Shown piece by piece: positions 1 to 10,948 of a stretch of DNA of 64,000 bases. Position numbers and translations under genes: made by a program. Each line of letters starts with the position of its first letter. Within the stretch, counting starts at the first letter, position 1. The notes under the pieces are model-generated. The model had not been told where the DNA came from. It made no database searches and was given only the letters and a program-made list of their open reading frames with translations. Origin of the DNA: Anarhynchus alexandrinus (taxonomy: Eukaryota; Chordata; Aves; Charadriiformes; Charadriidae); NCBI GenBank assembly GCA_008711295.1, contig VUYV01000188.1, forward strand, positions 62,001-126,000, written 5' to 3'.

Positions 1-1104
1 TGGCAGAGCAAGTCTGCAAAGTATTACTTAGTCATACCCTCTTATTGCATCAGTGTTTTGCTGTTGTCCAGAACAGCTGACATTTGGAAATGTAACTGCA
101 TTACCACAAGCTTGATACAAATAGAGAATAGGGGGAAACTGATGAAAAACTTGTTCCTCCCTCCTATTTAGGCTGAAAGGTATTGCTGACAATGACCACA
201 GCAACACCCATGGTAGTCCAGCATATTCTCATACTTTGAATTTGCAAAGTTACACTGCATGCAATCTCAGATTAAAGTTTGAATAAAATCCTAAAATACA
301 AATTCTTATTGGTAATTTTAATTTACAATGTATAAACACTTTCCTCTCCAAAGATTCCCAAGACTGATAACAGGTTCTACCACAATAATCCAGAGTAAGA
401 ACTGCCCTTCTAAATACTGCTCATAGCTGTTAAGGATTTCCCCATTGTTAAAACATTTCAACAACATACAGGGACTACTGCATTGAGGCCCATACTTATA
501 CTCAAAATAGGTTCCTAAAGATCCCAGTGACAAAACAATTGATGTGTAGCATCTTGCTCTCCCTCTCTGCTAAGCATTCAAAGAAAACTATATACACTTT
601 GCTCCAAGAGGAGAGCTATGCATGCACATTCCTCTATTTCCCCAGTAAGGAACACAGCCATATTGCTCTCATGTACTGTAACACTTTCAGGAGAGGTAAA
701 TATAGCACAATTATCATCATCTCAGTTTCATGGGGCTTCTCATATCTCCAAGGTAAGAGCAAAGAAATAAGATTATTTAAGAATTAACATCACTGTTACA
801 AATCAGTTGAAAATTTTACTTCAGCTTCAAAACACACGTAGAAGTCCAGCACAAAAAGCAGTGTTTACAAAGTAAACAGTTTGTTAGTAGAGCTAGAAGT
901 AACTGCATGGTATTTTAACACATATATTATTCAATACTTTCGTGTCCAACTAGTAAACTTCACACTTTTTCAGCAATGCAGAATCATAGAAGTATTGAGT
1001 ATACTTAATGTATTCTGCTGGAATAGATAAGCACAAACTGAAATAGATGAAGTGCTTTCTATACCTGATTTTCTGAAAACTTGAAGCAAGTTTGAAACAC
1101 TTAC
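1..1104 (-). other. MTFR1: MTFR1 intron 2 (partial, runs off left edge)
   Basis: This lies downstream, on the minus strand, of the MTFR1 first coding exon; the intron begins with GTAAGT read as ACTTAC at 1099-1104. I looked for the next MTFR1 coding exon and found no stretch resembling it. A 71-codon minus-strand open frame at 318-533 does not resemble the protein. No repeat was recognised. Confidence 0.7.
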
Positions 1105-1170
1105 TGATTCCATGTTTAATCCAACTTGTTCAAAAGCCATCCTAATTAAGCGCTTAAGCCAGCAAATCAT
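1105..1170 (-). CDS. MTFR1: MTFR1, first coding exon (22 codons)
   Basis: On the minus strand the exon encodes MICWLKRLIRMAFEQVGLNM followed by ES, which I recognise as the N-terminus of mitochondrial fission regulator 1 (called CHPPR in chicken). The family protein is about 330 residues, with a later proline-rich region, and promotes mitochondrial fission. The ATG is at 1168-1170. The exon ends at 1105 in phase 0 at a consensus donor (TCA, then GTAAGT). The whole exon appears to be 1105-1247: the acceptor TTTCTTGTTTCAG ends at 1248, leaving 77 nt before the ATG. That 77 nt contains no in-frame stop, so an N-terminal extension from exon 1 cannot be excluded from sequence alone. The remaining coding exons are outside the window. 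Identity comes from remembered family sequence, not a search. Confidence 0.88.
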
Positions 1171-1247
1171 CTGGAACGGAAAAAGCCTTTCCAAACTTGG
1201 ATTTAAGCCTTCCAAACCTACAGGGCTGCGGAGGTTCCATAGTACTT

Positions 1248-4200
1248 CTGAAACAAGAAACATAAGAATTTTAGATGCATGTTGGTGGAACATATACAGA
1301 AGTAAACTGCTATATGTACTCCTAAAAAAAACAAGCTTTAGAAACAGTTACTGAAAACAAGACATGTTAGGTGACAACAATTCCTAGTACTGCAAAGCAT
1401 AGGCATTCAGAAGGCATTTACTTAATACAGGTGACAATGATTTTTTTAGTAGTGTCATTTTTAGGAAGTCAAAGCTGTTGCAAAGTTAACAATTAAAAAG
1501 CTGGGGAAATCACTGCTCACTTGAGCTTGGACAGACGATGGTGTTCAACAGCTCTAAGTGAGCACCAAGCACTATGGAATGCCTACAGCTGGGGACTAGC
1601 ACTAAGATTAAAGGGCAATACTCTTATCTAAAACTCATTTCTATGCAGGAACAAACTACAGAAAGCTGATCACCTCTCTTCATTCATATTCGCTGGCAGC
1701 TTTGCTGATCCCTTCTTTTTCCCACAACTGAGGAGAGAAAGGAAACATGGAAAAATGACTAATACAAGAAAATGACAGGAAATAGCATAGATGTGGGACC
1801 TGAAAAATATTCAAGCGATTTATAAAGTTGGACAGATTTCAAATTCCATCTATTTATATGTACTACCATTCACTTAAATCAAGATGCTTTTATTCTCCTC
1901 TAGTGAAAATAGTCTATTTTTTTTTTAACTGTGTTCTATACCAGTCATAAGTTGGACACCACCGAGAAAGTGTATGTCACCAAGAAAAAAAAGGAAGCCA
2001 TAGATTTAGGTTTACGTTTGTTTTGTGTATCAGGCTAGCAACAACACTCTGTTGAACCACCCTGAGCAACATATTTGTAGTATGAACAACAAGTGTTGCT
2101 GAAGCTACTATATATACACAAAGAGATGACTAAAGCAACGTAGCAGCAAGGAACTGGTACTTGGGAAGTCTGAAAGTCAGGAGATGGAAAAGTTATGCTG
2201 TTTGAAAGTGCCCACAAGCATTACAGTTAAACATCACTGTTTCCATTACAGATGTTTTTTTTCAACAGTTTACAGTTCCTTGGTAATAACCTGCTTCTTG
2301 TAGAAACTTGGCAGGAACAGTACAACTCTACAGTTATCTTTTTTTAGACAGGCTTTAAAAAAAAATAAAAAAGTTTTTATTAGTTTCTCATCACCATAGA
2401 AAGTAAAAGATATTTCCTAAGAGGATTTTCTTTTGTTTCTGAATAAACTGGGAAGAAACTACGAATCTATCAGCTAAAGAAGGACTAATGAAAATGTGTA
2501 GAATGGAAACTGCAATTGTTACAAGAAAAACAAGAGGGAAGAAAAATGGGCTACCTATCAAACAGCCATGAATATAAGCTACAGTCATACATAATAAGTA
2601 AGTAATGGAATTCTGCATGGAAAGCTGGAAAAGTCTATCAGGGAAGCATTACCATCTACTTGATCTATTCTTCCTTTAGGCATCTGTTATTCCTCCCTTA
2701 GACAAGCTACCGTATAGACTGTATGGATCTTTGATCACATTGCACCTGCTGTGTTTTTAAAACAGGAAGAATACAAGTCTTTCTACATGACCCGTATTAG
2801 GTTTGGCATCATACCTGGCACTGTAGACATGCAGTGACATAAAAGAGACAGGAATGCTCCTTTACAAGGGGAAACCTGTTCCAAAAGTGTGATACATGTG
2901 ATGCACTCCGCCTCATTCCAAAGTTCAGACTTGTTGAACATGTAGTGTGGAAATCAAAGAGAATAAAACCAGAAGCCATGTCAAGACATTAAAACAAAAG
3001 GCAAAAAAAAGGTAGAGACTGAATTGCTGAGCAATTGCAAGGACAGGGCTGGCTGGTAAAGGCAAGTGATAGGACTATAAAGGGATGACCGTATCCCAAT
3101 ACATTGCTCTTTCAACAGATAGCCAGGTCATTAGTTTAAAAATCCCCAGACATAGTCAGAGTCACATTTTGTTTCAGAAAGTGAAAAAAGGTATTATTTT
3201 GTTGCTGATCAACTGGGAGGACTGAGTCTTTAATAACAGAGACAATTTGGACAGAAGTGAAAAGAGAGTGTTCGAACTTCTTCTGAGGAAATCGGAGCAG
3301 GTCAAGAAAGTTTCCATGGACTCAAGAAACTGAGAGGCAAAGAGGTAAATGAATGGCACAACAACTGACAAGATAACCAATTAAAGACACAAAAACAGAT
3401 GCAGAAAATAAGTAGCATAATATTAGGATGACAGAATAGTATAAATATGAAGTAGTAAGTTAAGGTTAAGGTGCAAAATGGGTTCCAGCTTAAGAGGCAT
3501 AAAAAAAAAAATCCTACACGTGTATTAGGAGTAAGCAGGAGACGAGATACAGCCATGATGTAACAGGAGAGGAAAAAAAGCAATGAATGATATAGATAGA
3601 CAGTATATTCTGTCTTTTCAGTTGAAGATAGTAGAAAAGACAGAGACAGATGTTAGAACGGGTTACAGACAACTCTGAAAAGTTATAAGCATCCAGGACA
3701 ACATCATCTAACGAAATTCATCTTGAACAGCTCAGAAATTAACCAAAGCCATTTCTGAAAGATTAGTGGTTACTTTCAGAAACTTGTCCAATGAGATCCA
3801 AAAGACCCAGGAAGAAAAGCAGCATGATAACACAAAGCTTCAGGAATAGTCCAAAATACTTATCCTGCCCTAAAACATTTAGGTAACCTTTTATAATTCC
3901 AGGTTCCAAGACTTTGAATGCAAAAGAGCATTCATTCAACAAAACAATTACTTCGGTAAAATGATTGTTTATAGTTCACATTACAAATCATTGATTCTTC
4001 TGTAGCCTAAATACTTAAGAGTACCTAAGATTGGGGTCATCCACTCCTTGCTCTTGTTGATGACCTGTTCTCTGCTTTTGCAGAAGAAAGTGACCAAAGT
4101 CAACCTCTAAGAGTGCAGAGTACCAACCAGTTCCTGGATTAGTTCCTTAGTTCCTCGCACTAAGGAAAACCATCATGTTTTAACAACCTCCAGCTAATTT

Positions 4201-7080
4201 GTTATCTAAAAGGAAAGTGCTTCTAAGTGTATCAGCGTGATATTTTTATGAGATCTATTAGTTTTCCAGAATTATCCCCAGGCAAACTTGATACTCGTTT
4301 CTTCCAGACTATATTGCACTATACCTTTCTTCATAAATCTCAGTTATTTCACAATTATCGTATGCGCCAAGAAGAGAAAGGGTTCATTCCAAATGAAACT
4401 GCTGGACAGCAAGAATGAAAACATTCATCAATTTTTCTCTCATGTTCTGTATACATGCCAATTTCAGAAGGAGTTAAATGTTTATTGCTTTTAGTAAGCT
4501 CAAATAACACTTCTTTTAAAATATTGATGCTTGCTTTATTTACCCTCTGTGTTCTTTATGTTACCTAAACTAAAAATAATAGTAGGTTAATTCCCCTAAA
4601 ACTTTCACAACTCAATTACTACAATAAAATGCCCCAAGTGATAGTAATATTGCTATAAAACATGTCCCTTTGGCTGTACTTAAGAAAAACTATTACAACG
4701 ATAAGCAGTAGTCATCGACAAGATTGCCAAAAGAGGTTAGAAGAGTAATAACACAAAGAATTGCATTTCACTGCAGCGGTTGGAATTTCATGGTTTCTTC
4801 ATTTATAAAACTCTACTTACACAGAAATTAGCAATGCTGAAGAACTTTCTTTCTGATATGGAAACACGCAGGAATTCACAGGTTCAGAAATGAGAAGGCC
4901 TACGTTTCTGAATGTTGGGGTTCTCACTTTAGCCTCCTTGAACTCTCTTTTGCTCCCACTTTTGCAGGTTTCATTTGATACTGTCATATCAAATATCAGT
5001 CTACAAAGCTGAGAGATAATACCACTTATAAATTACAAACTGTTCATTAAATAAATATAAAGGCTCTCGAGGCTGTACCTAAGGCATAGCACTCAGTAAA
5101 TATGAAATAGAGCCCTTTGCCAGGCTTTCTAGTGATTCCTACACATGAAAGATGAAAAGAAAGAAAAAATCATATACAACTGCTTTCAAATTCAAATTCT
5201 TCTATGTGTATTTTCCAATGTTGTATTCGTACAAGTCCCTTTCCAATTAGGAATTCTCGCACTTAAAAAGAAATATAATATTCATATTTTTCTTAGTAAA
5301 GGGAGTTTCTCTCATTCACGTAAGATACACAGAAAAATAAAAGAGAATGACTTAATGGGCTTGATGCAGCAGATCAGCCTTAACAAAGAATAAACAAATG
5401 CATGAAAACTGAAAAATGAAAGGTCTAGTCTCTACATTGAAAGGGTATGTATAAAATAATGAAGTACAAAATTTTCAAAGAAGCATGGTTTCAAAGGAAT
5501 ACCAACCACATCAAAAAATCACATGCAAAACCAGCAGGTTCCTCCTTATTTTAACAAGGAACTAGGGCACACATATCTTCAGTCTTTAAGACTGACACAT
5601 GACCCAAGCTCATCTCGTGAAATTATATCCATAAGGAAACATATTAAAGAAGCAATAAAGAAAGATAAAGCCAACAAAAAATTATCACAACAACAGCAAG
5701 CCAAACAGGCAGGAAGAATCTTTTGATAAAGGATTAGACCCTCTCCCAAATCAACACAAACCTGTTATAAGTAATCTAAGTATTTGGCGGAGATCACACA
5801 GCCAAATACAGAAGTCTATTTTTTGGCTTGGAAGCCACAAATAATGAAGCACCCTACTACTTTCAGAAACACCTGTTTGGAAAGATACACCAAGAGAGAA
5901 AAAAAGTCAGTGAATACTACAGACACAATCAAGGGCTTATCTAAACTAGTATTGGCATGAAATCTAATGCAAGAATTGAAAATAATACATACTTGCAATA
6001 GAAGTTGCTAAAGCTTTCTTAAAAATATAGCCAAATCATATATACCTCAAAATGCAAACCCATATTCATCACGTTACCCATGTTACCATATCTTGCTAAC
6101 TAATGATGGAGAACAAAAAAGTCCATGTTTCAACACTAGTTTAATCAAAAGTCTTTGCTCGGCAGAGATTATACCTACACGGTGCAATATGATACCACAG
6201 AGATGTAAATTAAATCCTTCAACATGTCTAAATCAAACAGTATTATACTATACAGACATAACCATACACCTACACTGTCCTGCCAGACACACAAACCTCC
6301 CTAGTCATTGCTGTGAATGCCAGTCCTTCTGCTACATCTTTGAGAAATAAGAGCATGCAAATTTTATTAACAAAAGGGTGTATTTGTCTGAAAAGGCATT
6401 TTAAATGTTTGATTTTTTTTTCCCCTAAAAATGTCTCTTTGTAACAATGTTGAGTTCCTACACACAGCTATCAGATTTCAGCTACTGACCTCTGTGGAGG
6501 AAATTATTTTGTTTCAGTGACAGTTAACTGGAACTTTTAGAGCTGATGTGCAGAAAACTCAGCTCCCTTCTTTTTTCTTTATCACTTAAGTAAAAAGCAG
6601 TGGGTATCATAAGACAGAATTATTTCCTTTCCATTTAGTCTTTTTAAGTCTTGTCCACAAGAGCTACAGAGGACTACAGCTGTCTGAGGACAGCGTGTAA
6701 ATATTAATGAAGTCTTGCTGACGCTATCAGACAGAGATCAATGTGCTACGGTTGATGTCAGGATTCTAGCTCTACTCACACTCAGTATTTGGAATTTCGA
6801 CAGCTTGTTAAACAAAATAAAAACAAGCACCTAGCAAGTTACTTATTCATGACAAATGCAGAAGAACCTACGCACAGCAACAGTTATCACTAAAGGTATA
6901 CAAAGTAAGTATCGTAAGTTTACAGAAAAGGAAAATAAGCCCCAGACACCTTAAAACTTGGCTCGTTTTCCCTCCATATGCTACCACTGTATTTTAAAGC
7001 CTCCTTAAAGAGCTTCCCCGAAATTACTCCAGATTATCTTTTATTTACATGATTTCCCGTGACCTGTCACTCCCATCACA
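1248..7080 (-). other. MTFR1: MTFR1 intron 1
   Basis: About 5.8-6.4 kb separates the CpG island from the first coding exon of MTFR1. The sequence is AT-rich, with scattered short A/T runs and no coding exon I could recognise on either strand. The short open frames (for example 3302-3583 and 6093-6350) have no family signature. No CR1 copy was recognised here, in contrast to the rest of the window. Confidence 0.65.
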
Positions 7081-7761
7081 GCAACGTAAGAGGGTTTCAG
7101 TTTCGCTCTGCTTGCCTGCCGAAACGACAGCTTCGACCCCGACACCCCGAGCCGTTTCCACGCTGCTCTGCTTCTCCAGAAAGGCGGCGCAAACACGGCA
7201 CCTGCCCTGCCCTGGATCGGCCCTCGGCGCTGCCACGCTGCCCGGGCACAGGAGCCATGAGAGGGCTAATCCCGGACGGCCTGTACCCACTTCCAGTCGA
7301 GCAGCACCCCTACCGCCCCTCAGCGCCGGCTCGGGAGCTCCTGAGGGCAGACCCCACGGGAGAACACCCCCTCAGTACCACCACCCCCACTCCCCCACAC
7401 ACACACAGAGGGCTCCCGGTGCTGAGGCGGCCCCGGCTGAGCCGGAGGAGCGCAGCGAACACTGCCCGGCGGCGGCAGCGGCCCGCAGCAGACGGGGAGC
7501 GGCGCAATAAGCGCATCAGGCTCCGGGCCCGGATCCTGCTCCTCCCCACCCCCTGCACCACCCACCACCCGGGACCGAACACGAACGAGAGGGGCTGCCC
7601 AGGAGGAAGGAGAGGCCCAGGGCCGCCTCAGGGAAGGGGCCACTACCCGCCCAGCCACCATCGCCTCACCCGCCGTCCGCCGCGGCCGCGCTCTCTCACC
7701 CGCTTCTTCCACGGCGGCTCGCGACCCTGCCCCCCCCGCCCCCCCGACTCCGTCCCGCCAG

Positions 7762-7797
7762 CCAATCCGCGGCCGCTCCGGCTCCACCTCGACCAAT
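7762..7797 (+). promoter_or_regulatory. paired CCAAT boxes (MTFR1 side)
   Basis: CCAAT occurs at 7762-7766 and again at 7793-7797, 31 bp apart. This is consistent with NF-Y binding. NF-Y sites are typical of bidirectional CpG promoters and work in either orientation. Assignment to MTFR1 is by proximity. Confidence 0.55.
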
Positions 7798-7934
7798 AGC
7801 CGCCGGGTCCCGCGGGAGGCGGGACCTCGAGTGCCCTCCGCAAGGCTGCGGCGCGGCGACCTACCCGGCAGCCACCGGGCCCGGAGGAGACGGGTGAAAC
7901 CGCCCCCGCCCCTCCCCTCCGCTGTGACCGTGGG

Positions 7935-7944
7935 GTCACGTGAC
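7935..7944. promoter_or_regulatory. palindromic E-box GTCACGTGAC (CLEAR/USF-type)
   Basis: The 10-bp palindrome GTCACGTGAC matches the consensus bound by USF1/2 and by the MiT/TFE factors (the lysosomal CLEAR element). It is followed 9 bp later by a CCAAT box at 7953-7957. Central position in the shared promoter suggests it could serve both genes; which factor binds is not decidable from sequence. Confidence 0.6.
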
Positions 7945-8222
7945 TGGGCCCTTCCAATAAGAAGGGGCCCCGGGGGGGAGCCGGCGGTAGTGGTGTGTCG
8001 GTGGTGGGGAGGTGTGTGGGCGTTGTGGATTGCGGCTCCATGTAGGCTCAGGTGCATTTTTGCCGCATATTTCTTTACAGTAGAGTTTACACTCGAGCAG
8101 TAAGTTCAAATTCTGCTGGTGACCGTCTATGGAAAAAAAAAAAAGTATTAAAAATAAATCGAACTAAGGGGTGTGTTTCGCCCCGTCGCTCTCTCCCAGG
8201 CAAGGCCTTGCGGCCCTCTCCG

Positions 8223-8242
8223 AACTACGACTCCCGGCGTGC
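8223..8242 (+). promoter_or_regulatory. ZNF143/THAP11 (Staf-type) binding element
   Basis: The stretch begins AACTACGACTCCC and continues GGCGTGC. This matches the ACTACAATTCCCAGCATGC type of element bound by ZNF143 with THAP11/HCFC1, keeping the invariant ACTAC, CTCCC and GTGC blocks; two positions carry CpG-type substitutions. It lies just upstream of the likely ARMC1 start region, where such elements usually sit in CpG-island promoters of housekeeping and mitochondrial genes. Confidence 0.65.
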
Positions 8243-8269
8243 ACAGCGGCCCCGCCCTTCCGCCGGCAG

Positions 8270-8338
8270 CCAATCGCGCCTCGTCAGGAACAAAGCGCGC
8301 CGCGAGTGGCGGAGAGGCGGGGGTCCGCCCGCGCCAAT
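8270..8338 (+). promoter_or_regulatory. paired CCAAT boxes (ARMC1 side)
   Basis: CCAAT occurs at 8270-8274 and 8334-8338, 28 bp downstream of the ZNF143-type element. ZNF143 plus NF-Y sites is a frequent arrangement in bidirectional promoters. With the copies at 7762, 7793 and 7953 this makes five CCAAT boxes on the same strand within 580 bp. Confidence 0.55.
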
Positions 8339-8346
8339 CGGGTTGC

Positions 8347-8379
8347 GGGGTGGTGGTGGGGTGCCGGGGTCAGAGCGGG
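8347..8379 (+). other. potential G-quadruplex
   Basis: Four G-runs (8347-8350, 8358-8361, 8366-8369, 8377-8379) are separated by loops of 7, 4 and 7 nt, satisfying the usual G3+N1-7 rule. It lies in the promoter or 5' UTR region of ARMC1 on the coding strand, so it could form in either DNA or the nascent transcript. Confidence 0.5.
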
Positions 8380-8600
8380 CCCCGGCGGGCGGTGTGTGTG
8401 TGTGGCGGGCCCTGCTGCCGCCCTTCTCCCGCCGCCTTCCGCAGGCTGTGCCGCCCCCGCGGGCGATGGGGGCGCGGGGCTGAGCTTCCCGGCCGGGTTC
8501 GTCTTTTGCGACGGTACGGTGCCGGGGAGGAGAACAGGCCGCGCCGGAGGGGCGGGAACGGGGAACGCTGAGGAAGGGCGGGATGGCCGTGAGAGGAGGG

Positions 8601-8630
8601 CGGCGGCGGCGGCGGTGGCGGCGGTGGTGG
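8601..8630 (+). repeat. CGG/TGG triplet repeat in ARMC1 5' region
   Basis: An imperfect CGG repeat of five CGG units, then mixed TGG and CGG units, lies inside the CpG island on the ARMC1 side and is probably transcribed in the 5' UTR or at the start of intron 1. It is short and interrupted. Confidence 0.7.
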
Positions 8631-8848
8631 TGAAGGGGGGCGGCTGAAGTCCCTTTTGCCCTCCCTAAAAGCGTCCCGGAGCTCACGTCGGCCGGTCGGT
8701 GGAGGGTTGTGCCTCCGCCGGACGAGGGGCCCGGCAGCTGAGCCCCGGGGCCTTGTCTCAGCCGGGCTGTCAACTCCGCCGCTTAGGGAGCGCTCAGCGT
8801 GACAGGGGAGGTGTGAAGCTGTGGCGGTTCCTCTCCGGGGCCTCCCCG

Positions 8849-10744
8849 GTGAGCATACGGACCGGAAAGTGAGACCGACACAGAGGTCTGCGGTGCCTTT
8901 GTTAAGCTTTTATCTCAAAGCTACAAGGAGAAGAAAAGAGCGGGTACCTGGTTAACTTCTCTGCTAGGCCCTTAAATTTTAGATAACTTCTTAAAACTTT
9001 TAAAGCAGGTTAACTGTTTTTTCATTAAAAAATATGCCATGAGTCCTAGTTTTCATATATTGATCATTGTAGGTGATGGAAAAGGTAGGGACTACAGTTG
9101 TCTACTCGGTTGTGGTTGAGGAGAAAGGGAGAACAATATAGGGAGGACATGAGTGCGGCCTAATGGGACAGAAGGGAGTTAAAATTTGGCTTTGTGCTTT
9201 TTCAGGAGATTAGAAGGCAAAAGGCAATCAGGATGGAGAGAGTTGTAGGGATGATCTGGTGCTCAGGACACAGAACTGGAAGTCAGAGACTTTGGTTAGC
9301 ATCAGCTCCACAACTGGCTTGATTTTTAAATTTTGAATAAGTTACTCTGCCAACGATGAAAAGTAATTAATGATATTTAACAGAGTGGGCTTTTTTTAAT
9401 TTAGAGTTGCCTGTTTTGGAAATAGGAGTTATTGTTTACTTGTTGAGCTGCTGCATCTCTCATTTGGTTACTATTGGCCTTGTGATAGTCAAGAAAAATA
9501 GCCTGGAGACTAGTCATTGGCATGTACTTTTCACATTAGCATTCTCTTTCCTGAAGGAAGGACCAGTGACTTAGAGATTAACAGCATTTTTTCTATGTGA
9601 AAATGTCAGAAATTATCATAACCGAAATGCATATTTGTGGTTTGTTGTTTTTGATGAGTACAATTAATTTTTATTGCTGAAGACCTACCTTAAGTAAGAA
9701 AACAATAATATTGTACAATATTATTTGTTTGGGAAATTATGTGTGGAATGTGACCACTTACAAATTTAATTTGTTTTGGTTTTATGCAGGGGAAAAATAG
9801 AAGAACACAAATTAACAACATGTGTTTACTCACACTTTTGTGCCTTAAGAAAAGTGATTTGCGTATGTTGGTACTGGCAACACCAGGACCACAGTTAGTA
9901 TGTAGTAGTTTCAGAAGCACATAATCAGTCTTTTGAAGGAAACTAGTTTTTTGCACCAAGATGTAGCTTTTTTTCCAAGTAAACTTATGCTTTTCTTGCC
10001 TGTTAAGTACTTATTCTTTATTAAACAACTCTGGAATCTGATACTCTCAAGCTAACACGTGTCTCCTTTGAAAGTGATATGGTGGCTTGGACTTCGGCTG
10101 GAGCAAGGCGTGACCTTCTTTCTTTTTATTGAGAGGGCCTTACTAGTGAAAAGAAAAAAAAAAACAACCCAGAACTCGCCCTCTAAAACCCTTTTTGCCT
10201 TTGAATGAATATGGCATTACACTAGTTATTTGATATGTAGATCCAGATTAAAACTTAGTATTCCCTGTTCTTGATGGACTGTTAATCTTTTACTGGCTTT
10301 TCTGGTTCATTTTTATGTAAAATTTGCTTATTGCTAATGGTACTCTGAAAATTTCTATTTTGATTTTACATGTGTTTATACAGAAGGATGTTTATAGACT
10401 TCTAGGGTACCTTGTTGTGAGAAAATAATTTGTCAGTAGTGTAAAAAAAATCCCAACACAAACATACTCAGGTAAAGGCTGACTGGTCTGAAATTACATA
10501 TAGAAAACAAACCAAAATATTAACCAAACCTACCTGTACTCTGCATATGAAGTTTAGATTTCCAGTTTACAAATTTCAAGATCTGCATCCTTCTCAATTC
10601 CATCCACATTCCATGAATTCTAGTCCTTGTTTTTTTATACTTTTTTGCTTATAACAAATCTATGCTTTTGTGCTTTTGTCTTACCTGTGTTTTAATTGCT
10701 GATAAATGCTGTGGTATTAGTAAATAGAGATTTTTTTTTTTCAG
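8849..10744 (+). other. ARMC1: ARMC1 intron 1 (probable)
   Basis: This runs from the candidate exon 1 donor at 8849-8850 to the acceptor before the first coding exon. The acceptor is a long T tract ending in CAGCAG, a NAGNAG site, so exon 2 may start at 10745 or 10748. The intron holds one MIR-type SINE remnant (9257-9383) and otherwise unremarkable AT-rich sequence. The exon 1 end is inferred from the donor motif only. Confidence 0.6.
9257..9383 (+). repeat. MIR-type (CORE) SINE remnant
   Basis: The segment reads through recognisable MIR landmarks in order: an ACTGGAAGTCAGAGAC block (MIR ACTGGGAGTCAGGAGAC), CAGCTCCACAACTGGCTTG (MIR CAGCTCTGCCACTGACTTG), AATAAGTTAC, then TGCCAACGATGAAAAGTAAT and TAATGATA. 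There are small internal deletions. MIR is an ancient tRNA-derived amniote SINE, so heavy divergence is expected. Confidence 0.6.
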
Positions 10745-10774
10745 CAGGTATTTTGTATGCATGGTGCAGAAAAA

Positions 10775-10948
10775 ATGAATTCTACTATGAGTGAGGAGCC
10801 TGATGCACTCTCTGTAGTTAACCAACTCCGAGATCTAGCAGCTGACCCATTGAACAGACGGGCCATTGTTCAGGATCAAGGATGCCTGCCAGGTCTTATT
10901 CTGTTTTTGGACCATCCCAGCCCTCCGGTTGTTCATTCAGCTTTACTA
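10775..10948 (+). CDS. ARMC1: ARMC1 coding exon 1 (residues 1-58)
   Basis: Encodes the start through PPVVHSALL and ends in phase 0 at TTACTA followed by GTAAGT. The exon itself begins at 10745 or 10748 after a T-rich acceptor, so it carries about 30 nt of 5' UTR. It covers the first half of the armadillo-type region, including the [12 protein letters not shown] helix. Confidence 0.95.

Larger units (their letters stand above)
7080..8860. promoter_or_regulatory. CpG-island bidirectional promoter of MTFR1 (-) and ARMC1 (+)
   Basis: GC content and CpG density rise abruptly near 7.08 kb and fall after about 8.86 kb. The block lies between two divergently oriented genes, and the human orthologues are likewise adjacent and divergent. 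On the minus strand, two good donors could end a non-coding MTFR1 exon 1: after 7700 (AAGCGG, then GTGAGAG) and after 7670 (GGCGG, then GTGAGG). On the plus strand, CCCCG followed by GTGAGC gives a candidate end of ARMC1 exon 1 at 8848. There is no TATA box, as expected for this promoter class. An AT-rich notch at about 8050-8165 splits the island and may separate the two start regions. The long open frames inside it reflect GC bias. Exact start sites need 5'-end transcript data. Confidence 0.85.

Noticed and set aside
318..533. 71-codon minus-strand frame as a possible MTFR1 exon
   Set aside because: Its translation does not resemble the MTFR1 segment that follows the first coding exon, and no fitting acceptor and donor pair was seen.
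4143..4167. Perfect 9-bp inverted repeat TTCCTTAGT / ACTAAGGAA
   Set aside because: Too short for a structured RNA and likely chance in 64 kb.
7059..7799. 246-codon plus-strand open frame, and overlapping minus-strand frame 7320-8057
   Set aside because: Both lie in the CpG island, are proline/arginine-rich in several frames at once, and have no domain; high GC removes stop codons.
8052..8773. Several 130-180 codon open frames on both strands
   Set aside because: Same GC-composition effect in the ARMC1 promoter; the true ARMC1 start is in the next exon.
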